Source: Thermoleophilales bacterium
GTDB taxonomy: Bacteria; Actinomycetota; Thermoleophilia; Solirubrobacterales; 70-9
Direction: 5' to 3'
DNA length: 64,000 nt
Assembly: GCA_020636895.1 (NCBI GenBank)
Contig: JACJWZ010000001.1
Span: 1,107,501-1,171,500 of the forward strand
Each line of letters starts with the position of its first letter. The stretch's first letter is position 1. Below, piece by piece: positions 17,005-25,282 of this stretch. The translations under genes and the position numbers were made by a program. The notes beneath the pieces are model-generated. The model was given only the letters and a program-made list of their open reading frames with translations, made no database searches and was not told where the DNA came from.

Positions 17005-18057
17005 TTGTTCCGAATCCAGTCCAAGCGCTCCTTCTGGGCGACCTCGGGCCTGCTCTTCCTGACCGTGCTCGCGGCAGGCGCCGGGGCGGTCGTCGTCGAC
17101 AGGAGCGGCAACGGCGACGGCGCCTGGAAGCTCCCGCCGCATTGGCAGGCCGGCGTCAACTTCACCGCCTTCCTGCCGGACGCATACACGGGTCCCGACG
17201 CGGGCCGGGCGCTGGCGACCGCCCGAGCCGCCGGCGCGGAGCTCGTCGCGCTGACGCCGACGTCCTACATGGAGACGCCGGAGTCGACCGAGATCAAGGC
17301 CGACCCCCTCAAGACCCCGACCGACGCCAGCGTCCTCGCCGCGGCGAGGGAGGCGCGCCGGCTCGGCCTCGACGTCGCGATCAAGCCGCACGTGGACGTT
17401 CGTGATGGCACCTTCCGCGGCGAGATCCAGCCGCTCGACCGCGACGCGTGGTTCGCGAGCTACGGCGAGCTCGTCGATCGCTACGCGGAGCTTGCTCAGC
17501 GCGCGGGCGCGCGGTACTTCGTCATCGGCACGGAGCTGACGTCGATGAGTGGAGACGAGGAGCAGTGGCGCGATCTGATCGCTCGCGCGCGCCGGCGCTT
17601 CGACGGCAAGATCACGTTCGCGGCGAACTGGGTGGACGGCGCCGAGGCGATCACCTTCTGGGACGCGCTCGACATGATCGGGATCGACGCCTACATGCCG
17701 CTGGGGAGCGATCCCGACCCGACGACCGACGAGCTCGTGGCCGATTGGCAGCCCTACGCCGAGCGCATGCAGGCCCTGCACGAGCGCTGGGGTAAGCGCA
17801 TCCTCTTCACCGAGCTCGGATACGAGAGCCGCCTCGGCACCGCGGCGCGGATCGATCACGGCGACCCGGCAGTGAGCGAGGACGCCCAGGCCACCGCCTA
17901 CGAGGCCGCGTTTCGCGCCCTCACCCCACTGCCCTTCTTCCGCGGTATCTGGTGGTGGGAGTGGTCGGCGGAGGGCATCGGGATCGGCCCCGGCGACGCT
18001 GGATTCAGCCCCGAAGGCAAGAAGGCCGCCGACGTACTGGAGGCCTGGCAGGGATAG
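17005..18057 (+). CDS. Glycoside hydrolase, GH113-like TIM barrel, membrane-anchored or secreted
   Basis: 350 aa from the TTG at 17005. An N-terminal hydrophobic segment (FWATSGLLFLTVLAAGAGAVVV) is a signal peptide or anchor. The rest looks like a beta/alpha barrel: AIKPHVDVRDG, YFVIGTELTSM with a likely acid/base Glu, FAANWVDGAEAITFWDALDMIGIDAY (two parts), ILFTELGYES with a likely nucleophile Glu, and the closing WWWEWSAEG. This resembles GH113 mannanase-like proteins. The substrate is unproven. The start is uncertain: no RBS is visible, and in-frame GTG codons exist at 16882 and 16918, but they add an Arg/Pro-rich stretch before the anchor. Confidence 0.75.
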   Translation: MFRIQSKRSFWATSGLLFLTVLAAGAGAVVVDRSGNGDGAWKLPPHWQAGVNFTAFLPDAYTGPDAGRALATARAAGAELVALTPTSYMETPESTEIKADPLKTPTDASVLAAAREARRLGLDVAIKPHVDVRDGTFRGEIQPLDRDAWFASYGELVDRYAELAQRAGARYFVIGTELTSMSGDEEQWRDLIARARRRFDGKITFAANWVDGAEAITFWDALDMIGIDAYMPLGSDPDPTTDELVADWQPYAERMQALHERWGKRILFTELGYESRLGTAARIDHGDPAVSEDAQATAYEAAFRALTPLPFFRGIWWWEWSAEGIGIGPGDAGFSPEGKKAADVLEAWQG

Positions 18058-18069
18058 CCGGGCCGGCTA
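18055..18069. terminator. Palindrome containing both convergent stop codons
   Basis: TAGCCGG (18055-18061), one base, CCGGCTA (18063-18069): a perfect dyad. Its ends are the TAG stop of the glycoside hydrolase and the TAG stop of the SDR on the other strand. It may be a compact shared terminator. There is no U-tract. Confidence 0.4.
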
Positions 18070-18816
18070 GCGCGCGCTCTTGGTCGGCCTGATCAGCATC
18101 TCGTTGACGCTGACGTGCGGCGGCTGGCTCAGCGCGAAGACGATGGCGCGGGCGATGTCCTCGGGGTCGAGGACCTTCTCGATCGCCTCGATCATCTTGT
18201 TCATCCGCTCGACGACCAGGGGGTTGTCGTTGTGGCCCTGCAGCTCCGTCGCCACCCAGCCGGGCTCGATCGCCGTGACCCGCACGTTGGCGAGCGCGCA
18301 CTCCTGGCGCAGCGCCTCGGAGAAGCCGACGACCCCCCACTTGGTCATGTTGTAGACGCCGCTTCCCATCGCGGCGATACGGCCCGCGACCGAGGCGACG
18401 TTGACGATGTCGCCGCTCCCCTGGGCGCCCAGGATCGGCAGGGCGGCGTGGGTGCAGTAGAGGAGGCCCAGGAGGTTGACGTCGAGCATCTGCCGCCACT
18501 GCTCGGTGGGTGCGCCGGCGACCGGACCGAGCAGCATCACGCCGGCGTTGTTGATCAGCGCGTCGAGCCCGCCGAGCTCCTCGTGGGTCCGGGAGATGAA
18601 GGCGTTCGCCTGCTCCTCGTCGGTGATGTCGGTCTCGATCGCGAGCGCCCGGCCGCCCTCACCGTTGATCCGCTCCGCCAGAGCCTCGATCCGGTCCACG
18701 CGTCGCGCGGCGAGGGAAACCGCCGCGCCCTCGGCCGCGACGGCGAGCGCCGTGGCCTCTCCGATCCCGGAGGAGGCGCCGGTGATGGCGACCACGCGGC
18801 CTTCAAGGGACGACAT
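18067..18816 (-). CDS. Short-chain dehydrogenase/reductase
   Basis: Classical SDR of 249 aa. TGASSGIGEA (residues 12-21) binds NAD(P), NNAG is at about 88, and a catalytic Ser-Tyr-Lys set is seen in VNVASVAGR and YNMTKWGVVGF (about 138-160). The ARR after the second strand favours NADP(H). Sequence gives the class but not the substrate; YdfG or clavaldehyde-reductase-like enzymes are typical relatives. A -10-like TAGGGT ends 6 nt before the ATG, indicating a leaderless monocistronic mRNA. Confidence 0.88.
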   Translation of the reverse strand: MSSLEGRVVAITGASSGIGEATALAVAAEGAAVSLAARRVDRIEALAERINGEGGRALAIETDITDEEQANAFISRTHEELGGLDALINNAGVMLLGPVAGAPTEQWRQMLDVNLLGLLYCTHAALPILGAQGSGDIVNVASVAGRIAAMGSGVYNMTKWGVVGFSEALRQECALANVRVTAIEPGWVATELQGHNDNPLVVERMNKMIEAIEKVLDPEDIARAIVFALSQPPHVSVNEMLIRPTKSAR

Positions 18817-18888
18817 GGATTGACCCTATCGCCAACGCCTCCCCGCGTCCCGGCCACCGGATTCGGCGGTGGGGCGCCGGACCCCGCG

Positions 18889-20502
18889 CTACGGGCCGGG
18901 CGGGAACGGTGAGGCGCTCGCCGCGTCGGCCACCACGGCCTCCGCCTCGCGGATCGCCGCGCCCTCGAGCGCGTTCGACAGCGCTCGCACGTAGGCACGC
19001 GCCGACGCCTCGATGATGTCGGTGGAGACGCCCTGGCCGGTCGCCAGACGGCCGTGGGCCCGGAGCATCACGGTCACCTCGCCGAGGGCATCGTCGCCCT
19101 CGCCGATCGCCGAGACCTCAAACCGGTTGAGCTCGCAATCGGTGTCGACGGCCGCCTGGATCGCGCTGAAGACGGCGTCGATCGGTCCGTCCCCCCCGCC
19201 CTCGCCGACGCTCTCGCCGCCGTCCGGGGTCGAGACCCCGACCTTGGCGACGGGTTCGCGGCGGGTCCCGGCCTCGACGTCGAACCAGGCCAGCTCGTAC
19301 TTCTTCGAGGCCTCGCGCATCTCATCGGAGACGATCGCCTCGAGGTCCAGGGAGGTGACCTGCTTCTTCTTGTCAGCGAGCTCCTTGAAGCTCTTGAAGG
19401 CCTGGTTCAGCGCCTGACCCTCGACGACGAAGCCCAGCTGCTCCAGCGCGTCCTTGAGCGCGTGCCGGCCGGAGTGCTTGCCCAGCACGATCTGGTTGGA
19501 GTCCAGGCCCACGTCGCGCGCGTCCATGATCTCGAACGTCGTCCGCTCCTTGAGCACGCCGTCCTGGTGGATCCCGGACTCGTGGGCGAACGCGTTGCGG
19601 CCGACGATCGCCTTGTTCGGCTGCACGGAGTAGCCCGTGAAGCGCGAGACCATGCGGCTCGTGCGCGCCAGCTCGGTCGTGTTCAGCGTCGTGTCCAGGC
19701 CGTGGTCTGAGCGGCGCGTGCGCAACAGCATCACGATCTCCTCGAGCGAGCAGTTGCCGGCGCGCTCACCGATGCCGTTGACGGCGCACTCGACCTGCCG
19801 CGCGCCCGCCAGGACGCCGGCGAACGAGTTCGCGACCGCCAGGCCCAGGTCGTCGTGGCAGTGAACCGAGAGCCGCACGTCATGCAGCTCGGGGATCAGC
19901 TCGTAGAGCCGCTCCAGGTAGGCGGTGTACTCCGCGGGGGTCGTGTAGCCGACGGTGTCGGGGATGTTGATCACCCCGGCGCCCTCGGCGATCGCGATGG
20001 CGCAGACCTCGGCGGTGAACTCGACGTCGGCGCGGGTCGCGTCCATCGGCGAGAACTCGATGTCCTCGCAGAGCTCGCGGGCATGCGCGACGGCGGCCCG
20101 GGCCTGGCCCTTGACGTCCTCGCGATCGGTCCGCAGCTGATGCTCGATGTGGATGTCCGACGTCGAGATGAACGTGTGGATGCGCGGGCGCTCGGCGTCC
20201 TTGACCGCCCCCCAGGCGGCGTCGATGTCGCCCTTCTGGGTTCGCGCCAGCCCGCAGATCACCGGACCGGAGACCGACCGCGAGATCGCTTGGACAGCCT
20301 CGAAGTCGCCGGGCGAGGTGATCGGGAAGCCGGCCTCGATCACATCGACGCCCAGGCGCGCGAGCTGAGTCGCGATCTCGACCTTCTCCTGCGTGTTCAG
20401 CGAGATGCCGGGGGACTGCTCGCCGTCGCGCAGCGTCGTATCGAAGATCTGAACTCGATCGTGGCCCGCAACGGTCTTGGTTGTCGTCTCAGCAGCGCTC
20501 AT
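18889..20502 (-). CDS. leuA: 2-isopropylmalate synthase
   Basis: First committed step of leucine synthesis: acetyl-CoA plus 2-ketoisovalerate to 2-isopropylmalate. 537 aa. The catalytic barrel starts at FDTTLRDGEQSPGISLN. HCHDDLGLAVANS supplies metal-binding histidines and NAFAHESGIHQDG follows. The C-terminal ~130 residues are the LeuA dimer domain responsible for leucine feedback. The RBS AAGGAG lies 8 nt before the ATG. A leucine-rich leader ORF at 20629-20570, whose Leu codons can pair with this RBS, strongly suggests leucine-responsive translational control. Confidence 0.96.
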   Translation of the reverse strand: MSAAETTTKTVAGHDRVQIFDTTLRDGEQSPGISLNTQEKVEIATQLARLGVDVIEAGFPITSPGDFEAVQAISRSVSGPVICGLARTQKGDIDAAWGAVKDAERPRIHTFISTSDIHIEHQLRTDREDVKGQARAAVAHARELCEDIEFSPMDATRADVEFTAEVCAIAIAEGAGVINIPDTVGYTTPAEYTAYLERLYELIPELHDVRLSVHCHDDLGLAVANSFAGVLAGARQVECAVNGIGERAGNCSLEEIVMLLRTRRSDHGLDTTLNTTELARTSRMVSRFTGYSVQPNKAIVGRNAFAHESGIHQDGVLKERTTFEIMDARDVGLDSNQIVLGKHSGRHALKDALEQLGFVVEGQALNQAFKSFKELADKKKQVTSLDLEAIVSDEMREASKKYELAWFDVEAGTRREPVAKVGVSTPDGGESVGEGGGDGPIDAVFSAIQAAVDTDCELNRFEVSAIGEGDDALGEVTVMLRAHGRLATGQGVSTDIIEASARAYVRALSNALEGAAIREAEAVVADAASASPFPPGP

Positions 20503-20644
20503 GCCGCCTTCTCCTTCGCTTCAAGTCTCGATGTTCCCTTTTCTCTTGCGGCTATCGCGCCGCCCAGCGCTATTCCCCCCGGAGGGGGAGGAGAAGGAGA
20601 AGCGCGAGGCTGGAGGGCCGGCGGGTCATCGGGCAGGGACTCTA
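20503..20644 (-). promoter_or_regulatory. leuA leader: predicted Leu-codon/anti-SD translational attenuator
   Basis: On the minus strand a -10-like TAGAGT (20644-20639) ends 9 nt before the leader ATG at 20629, so the RNA should begin at or near that ATG. The leader's CTT CTC CTT codons (20602-20594) are perfectly complementary over 9 nt to AAGGAGAAG (20516-20508), the leuA Shine-Dalgarno. A shifted register gives another 9-bp match. A 5-bp all-GC hairpin with a UCCG loop (20588-20575) lies at the ORF end. Predicted logic: with leucine, the ribosome clears the Leu run, which then masks the SD; without leucine, a stalled ribosome covers the run and leuA is translated. Confidence 0.7.
20570..20629 (-). 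CDS. leuL: leuA leader peptide
   Basis: A 19-codon ORF reading MTRRPSSLALLLLLPLRGE, then TAG, ending 67 nt before leuA. Seven of 19 residues are leucine, five of them consecutive, encoded by CTC and CTT. It has no Shine-Dalgarno, but a -10-like TAGAGT ends 9 nt upstream, so it is probably translated from a leaderless 5' end. Composition and position are those of an attenuator peptide. 'leuL' is used by analogy with enteric leucine leaders. Confidence 0.75.
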   Translation of the reverse strand: MTRRPSSLALLLLLPLRGE

Positions 20645-20689
20645 GCGGACGCGGGGAACCTCACCAGAGCGGAACGCGGAGAACGCACG

Positions 20690-21811
20690 ATGACCACCAT
20701 CCAGATCGAGTCCCGGACAGTCATCAAGGTCCTCCTGATCGCCCTGGTCGCGGTCGCGGCCGCAGCGCTCGCCCGCGAGGTCGTGAGCGACGTCCGAGAC
20801 ACGCTGCGCTGGCTCGTCTCGGCGATCTTCCTCTCCCTCGCGCTCGCCCCTGCGGTGGCGATCGTCGAGCGCATCAGCGTCAGGGGCCACAACCCTCCGC
20901 GCTGGCTGGCGATCCTGACCGTCTTCATCACGACCTTCTTCGTGCTCGTCTTCCTGATCCTCGAGGTGATCCCGCCCATGGTCGGCGAGGTCGAGGAGCT
21001 CGGCACGAAGGGCCCGACCTACGTCGAGGACGCCGAGCACTGGGCCGAGAACAACGACCAGTTCCGCGATCTCAACGACAAGTACCACTTGACCAAGACC
21101 CTGAGCGAGCAGACCTCGGAGCTGCCCGGCGTGCTCGGCGGCGCCGCCGGCGAGCTCAAGAGCATCACGCTCGAGATCCTCAAGAACGCGATCTCGGCGC
21201 TGACGATCATGGTCATCTCCTTCTTCCTCCTGCTCGAGGGGCCGGGGATGATCGATCGCTTCCTGCGGTGGCTCGGGGGCGAGCGCGAGCGCAAGGGGCG
21301 GCAGATCACCTCAGGGATCTACGCGGTGGTCCGCGGCTACGTGACCGTCAACCTCTCCCTGGCGGTGGTCGCCGGGCTGTTCACGTGGGGCATGCTCGAG
21401 ATCCTCGGGGTCGACCTCGCGGTGCCGCTGGCGATCCTGATGGTCTTCTTCGACCTGATCCCCCTCGTGGGCCTGACGATCGGCGGCATCTTCATCGCGC
21501 TCGTCGCCGCCCTCCACGACTTCCCGACCGCGCTCCTGATCTGGCTGGTCGCGTTCCTCGCCTACCAGCAGCTCCAGGACCGCGTGGTGCAGCCGATGCT
21601 CTACGGCCGCGCCGTGCAGATCAGCCCGCTGGTCGCGATCCTCGCCCTCCTCGCGGGCGCGCAGATCCTCGGGATCCTCGGGGCCCTGCTCGCGATCCCC
21701 GTCGCCGCCTCGATCGGCGTGGTCTTCTCGATCCTGCGCGGCGAGGACGACAAGGATGCGGAGGCGGATGTCGGCGTCGGGTCCGCTCAGCCCTCGCCGA
21801 GCGGCGGCTGA
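20690..21811 (+). CDS. AI-2E family transporter (PerM/YhhQ-like permease)
   Basis: 373 aa integral membrane protein of the AI-2 exporter superfamily. About seven or eight hydrophobic segments are seen (for example VLLIALVAVAAAALA, ILTVFITTFFVLVFLIL, ILMVFFDLIPLVGLTIGGIF). The conserved motifs FFDLIPLVG and YQQLQDRVVQPMLYGRAVQI are near the C-terminus. Family members move small solutes or ions; few have a proven substrate. GGAG lies 9 nt before the ATG at 20690. The longer frame upstream is leuA leader in antisense. The last 25 nt overlap the next gene tail-to-tail. Confidence 0.85.
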   Translation: MTTIQIESRTVIKVLLIALVAVAAAALAREVVSDVRDTLRWLVSAIFLSLALAPAVAIVERISVRGHNPPRWLAILTVFITTFFVLVFLILEVIPPMVGEVEELGTKGPTYVEDAEHWAENNDQFRDLNDKYHLTKTLSEQTSELPGVLGGAAGELKSITLEILKNAISALTIMVISFFLLLEGPGMIDRFLRWLGGERERKGRQITSGIYAVVRGYVTVNLSLAVVAGLFTWGMLEILGVDLAVPLAILMVFFDLIPLVGLTIGGIFIALVAALHDFPTALLIWLVAFLAYQQLQDRVVQPMLYGRAVQISPLVAILALLAGAQILGILGALLAIPVAASIGVVFSILRGEDDKDAEADVGVGSAQPSPSGG

Positions 21812-21815
21812 GCGG
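21783..21815. terminator. Hairpin over the overlapping 3' ends of two convergent genes
   Basis: CCGCTCAGCC (21783-21792) and GGCTGAGCGG (21806-21815) are perfectly complementary, with a 13-nt loop. The right arm contains the plus-strand TGA (21809-21811). The left arm contains the minus-strand TGA (21789-21787). The two coding tails thus form the two arms of one probable bidirectional terminator. Confidence 0.5.
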
Positions 21816-22581
21816 CGGGCCCACCGCTCGCGCCCGACCCTTGCCCCTCCCCCTGATCGGGCTCGGCGCGGTGCGGCAGGTGCGGTCGGCTCCCGCCGTC
21901 GAAGCGCTCGTGTGCCCTCGCCATCTTCGCGGCGCCGTAGAAGCGCCGCGCCCACGGTGACTGCGGAGCGCCGAGGCGCGCGGCCCCGACGGCGGCGACC
22001 GGCCAGATGAAGAAGCCCACCGCTCCCATGCCGAACTTCTCCTTGAGGAAGTTCACGGCGGCGAGGACGAGCCCGAGGAGCCCCCAGAAGCCGACGGACG
22101 CGTGGACCGCGTCGGCGACGTCGTCGGCGGCGTCGATCCAGACCGAGAGCCCGAGCAGCCCGAAGCCGCCGATGATCGCGGCGACGACGACCGCGTCGAT
22201 GGACTTGCGCCCCTCGTGCGACCAGTACACGTCCTTGAGCTCCAGCCAGAGAGCGAACTCGTCGAGCGTCAAGCCCATCCCGACGCCGAAGAAGACGGCG
22301 GCGATCTCGTGTCCCGGCGGCCCCGGGTCGAGGGCGATCGCCACCCAACCCGAGAGCATCATCGTGATGATCCCCCAGACGAGGTGATGGATATGGGTGC
22401 CGCCGACCTCGACGTTGCCGGGCCACCAGCTCACCTGCGCGCGGATCATGTGTGCGCTCGTGCGGATGAACGCGAACGAGCCCAGGAAGGCGCAGAGGAA
22501 GAGGAACGCCGGGAGCTTGCCGGCGTCGACGATGTAGGTGTCGAACGTGCTGCCGAAGCTCGCGACCGCGGCGCCGCTCAC
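21787..22581 (-). CDS. Polytopic membrane protein, unknown function
   Basis: 264 aa with about six hydrophobic segments (LPAFLFLCAFLGSFAFI, HLVWGIITMMLSGWVAIAL, IAAVFFGVGMGLTLDEFALWL and others). The charged tail is rich in Gly and Pro. A conserved-looking GGTHIHHLVWGI with paired histidines and TLDEFALWL with acidic residues inside the membrane recall metal-binding or YndJ-like membrane families, but I do not recognise it. The GTG/ATG start overlaps the oxidoreductase stop by 4 bp, so it is translated with that gene. Confidence 0.7.
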   Translation of the reverse strand: MSGAAVASFGSTFDTYIVDAGKLPAFLFLCAFLGSFAFIRTSAHMIRAQVSWWPGNVEVGGTHIHHLVWGIITMMLSGWVAIALDPGPPGHEIAAVFFGVGMGLTLDEFALWLELKDVYWSHEGRKSIDAVVVAAIIGGFGLLGLSVWIDAADDVADAVHASVGFWGLLGLVLAAVNFLKEKFGMGAVGFFIWPVAAVGAARLGAPQSPWARRFYGAAKMARAHERFDGGSRPHLPHRAEPDQGEGQGSGASGGPAAQPPLGEG

Positions 22582-23609
22582 GGCGTCAGGACGACCTTGC
22601 CGACGTTGCGCCGCTCGTGGATGAAGCGATGCGCGTCAGGGGCGCGATCGAATGGGAACGCCTCGGCAACGACCGGGATCAGCGCGCCGGATGCGAAGTC
22701 TTCCCGGAGCGGGTCGATCGCACGCTCGAGGCTTCCCTCCCGCTCCCACCAGGAGAGCATGTTGAGACCGAAGACCCCCTTGTTCTCGTTCATGATCGCC
22801 ATGCTCTTCCACCAGGGCATGGTCGCCGTCAGCATCCCCGCGAGGCCGCGCACTGCCCCGGGGATGTTGCGTTTCTCGCCGGTCGAGACCTCGCTCAACC
22901 CGAAGCAGATGAGCCGCCCGCCCGAGCGCAGCAGCCGGTAGTCCTTGCGGAAGCTCGTCGGCCCGATGGCGTCGAAGGCGATGTCTATCCCCTCCCCGCC
23001 GGTGATCCGCATCACCTCGGCCTCGAAGTCCTGGTTGCGGTAGTCGATGGCGTGGTCGACGCCCTGCGCGCGGATCGCCTCGTGCTTGGAGGCGGACGCG
23101 GTCCCGAAGATCTCCGCGCCGCGCGCCTTCGCGATCTGGGTCGCTGCGGTGCCGACGCCCCCTCCCGCCGCCTGGATCAGCAAGCGATCGCCCTCGCGCA
23201 GCCCTCCCATCAGGACGATCCCCGCGTAGGCGGTCGCGTAGTTGACCGGAACAGCGGCGCCCTGCTCGTAGGACATCGACTCCGGTAGCGGGATCACGTC
23301 CCCCGCGCCCGCGGTGACCAGCTCCGCGTATCCGTTGAACTTCGTCCCCGCCATCACCCGGTCGCCGGCCGAGATGCCTTCGACACCGTCACCGACCGTC
23401 TCGACGTCGCCCGCGACCTCATAGCCGACGACCGCCGGCAGCTTCGGGGCGTCGGGGTACATGCCGGTCCGCGCCAGCAGGTCAGCGAAGTTGATCCCAG
23501 CGGCCTTGACGGCGATCCGGACCTCGCCGGGACCGACGGGGGGATCCGGGCGCTCCTGGACCTTCAAGACCTCCGGTCCTCCGACCTCGGTGATGACCAC
23601 GGCGCGCAT
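22578..23609 (-). CDS. Zinc-free medium-chain (quinone-type) oxidoreductase
   Basis: 343 aa MDR-family NADPH enzyme. The GroES-like N-terminal domain (VKAAGINFADLLARTGMYP) has the quinone oxidoreductase signature. The Rossmann part has LIQAAGGGVGTAATQIAKARGA near residue 145. No structural-zinc cysteine cluster is visible. Likely reduces quinones or enones; the physiological substrate is unknown. A -10-like TAGGCT ends 8 nt before the ATG (leaderless). A membrane protein gene follows with a 4-bp overlap. Confidence 0.87.
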   Translation of the reverse strand: MRAVVITEVGGPEVLKVQERPDPPVGPGEVRIAVKAAGINFADLLARTGMYPDAPKLPAVVGYEVAGDVETVGDGVEGISAGDRVMAGTKFNGYAELVTAGAGDVIPLPESMSYEQGAAVPVNYATAYAGIVLMGGLREGDRLLIQAAGGGVGTAATQIAKARGAEIFGTASASKHEAIRAQGVDHAIDYRNQDFEAEVMRITGGEGIDIAFDAIGPTSFRKDYRLLRSGGRLICFGLSEVSTGEKRNIPGAVRGLAGMLTATMPWWKSMAIMNENKGVFGLNMLSWWEREGSLERAIDPLREDFASGALIPVVAEAFPFDRAPDAHRFIHERRNVGKVVLTP

Positions 23610-23686
23610 CGGCCATGAGCCTATCCATGCACCGGCGGCGCCGGGGCCGAGCGGGACGCGCGACTGCCGGCCGCCGTGGCCCCCGG

Positions 23687-25282
23687 CTAGAGGTCGATGG
23701 CGCGGCCGGCCGAGAAGCCTTCGCGGTCGGTGATCGAGTCGATCACTTCCCCCGGGACGGCGGCGTCCGTCGTCAGCGTCATCACGGCCTCGACGCCGTC
23801 GGTCTCCGCGCCGACCGCGGCGGAGACGATGTTGACTCCGTGCTCGCCGAAGGCCGAACCGACGAGGCCGATCATCCCCGGCTTGTCGGCGTAGCGGAAG
23901 ACCGCGAGGTGCTCGGACATCGGCAGGTAGAAGCTCTGCCCCCAGACGCCGACGAGGTAGGGGTCGTTGCGCGGGCCGACACCGGTGCCGGAGACCTCGA
24001 TCGTCTCCCCCCCGGCCTCGACCTTGACGGTGATCAGCTCCGTGAAGTCCTGCGAGGAGCTGGCAGCCGTCTCGATGAGGTCGATCCCACGCTCCTCGGC
24101 GACCCCGAGGGCGTTGACGAGGTTGACGGGCTCCTCCGTGTGCCCGGAGAGGATGCCCACGAGCGCCGAGATCCCGAGCAGGCGGATCTCGTGGTCGGCG
24201 AGCGGGCCGCGCACCTCGACCTCGACCCGGGCGACCGCGCGGTCGCCGAGCCCCGCCGCGAGGCGGCCGAGCTTCTCGGTGAGAGGCACGAACGGCGCGA
24301 GCGCCTCCATCGTCTCCGGCCTGACCGCGGGGATGTTGACCGCGTTGGTGACGACGCCCCCGGTCAGCGCCGCGACGACCTGCTCGGCGGTGTCGGTGCC
24401 GGCGCGATCCTGCGCCTCGGCTGTGGAGGCCCCGAGGTGCGGGGTGACGACGACGTCGTCACGGCCGAAGAGCGGATGCTCGGTGGTCGGCTCCGCCGGG
24501 AAGACGTCGAGCGCCGCACCGGCGACCTTGCCGCTGTCGAGGGCGGCCTCGAGCGCATCGAGGTCGATCAGCTCGCCACGAGCGCAGTTGACGATCCGGA
24601 CCCCGTCCTTCATCTCCGCGAAGGCCTCGGCGTCCAGCCAGTTGATCGTCTCCGGCGTCTTCGGCAGGTGGATGGTGATCAGGTCGGCGCGGCTGTAGAG
24701 CTCCTCGCTCGTCTCAACGCCCTCGACGCCCAGCTCCTTGAAGCGCTCGGGGGTGACGAACTTGTCGAACGCGATCACGTCCATGTCGAAGGCGGCGCCA
24801 CGGCGGGCCACGAGCTGGCCGATCCGGCCGAAGCCGATGACCCCGAGGGTCTTGCGGTAGAGCTCGTTGCCCCCGAAGCGCGAGCGCGCCCACTCGCCGT
24901 GGATCAGTGTCTCGTGCGCCTGCGGGACGTTGCGGAACAGCGCCAGCGCGAGAGCCAGCGTGTGCTCGGCGGCGGCGACGGAGTTCGACTCAGGCGCGTT
25001 GGCGACGACGATGCCGCGCTTGGTGGCGGCCTCGATGTCGACGTTGTCGACGCCGGTGCCGGCCCGGCCGATCACCCGCAGGCGATCACCCTTGGCGATC
25101 AGGTCGGCGGTCATCTTCGTCGCCGAGCGGATCACGATCGCGTCGAACTCGCCGATCCTCCGCTCGAGCTCGCCGTCGGGCCAGTCGGTGCCGATCTCGA
25201 CGTCGAACTGCTCCTTCAGGAGCTCGACGCCGGGGTCGGCGATCTTCTCCTTGACCAAGACCTTCGGCCGCTCAGGGCTCAC
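23687..25282 (-). CDS. serA: D-3-phosphoglycerate dehydrogenase
   Basis: First enzyme of phosphorylated serine synthesis: 3-phosphoglycerate to 3-phosphohydroxypyruvate with NAD. 531 aa, the long actinobacterial form. Substrate domain VIGRAGTGVDNVD and the Rossmann GFGRIGQLVA motif near 147 are present, as are VNCARGELID and the catalytic HLGAST histidine near 280. An intervening domain is followed by a C-terminal ACT domain (about 455-531) for serine feedback. Its start overlaps the serC stop by 4 bp, giving a serC-serA operon. Confidence 0.96.
   Translation of the reverse strand: MSPERPKVLVKEKIADPGVELLKEQFDVEIGTDWPDGELERRIGEFDAIVIRSATKMTADLIAKGDRLRVIGRAGTGVDNVDIEAATKRGIVVANAPESNSVAAAEHTLALALALFRNVPQAHETLIHGEWARSRFGGNELYRKTLGVIGFGRIGQLVARRGAAFDMDVIAFDKFVTPERFKELGVEGVETSEELYSRADLITIHLPKTPETINWLDAEAFAEMKDGVRIVNCARGELIDLDALEAALDSGKVAGAALDVFPAEPTTEHPLFGRDDVVVTPHLGASTAEAQDRAGTDTAEQVVAALTGGVVTNAVNIPAVRPETMEALAPFVPLTEKLGRLAAGLGDRAVARVEVEVRGPLADHEIRLLGISALVGILSGHTEEPVNLVNALGVAEERGIDLIETAASSSQDFTELITVKVEAGGETIEVSGTGVGPRNDPYLVGVWGQSFYLPMSEHLAVFRYADKPGMIGLVGSAFGEHGVNIVSAAVGAETDGVEAVMTLTTDAAVPGEVIDSITDREGFSAGRAIDL

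Noticed and set aside
22216..22387. Plus-strand frames antisense to the 264-aa membrane protein
   Set aside because: Shadows: no RBS, and no conserved motif, while the minus strand shows clear hydrophobic periodicity and a 4-bp overlap with its upstream gene.
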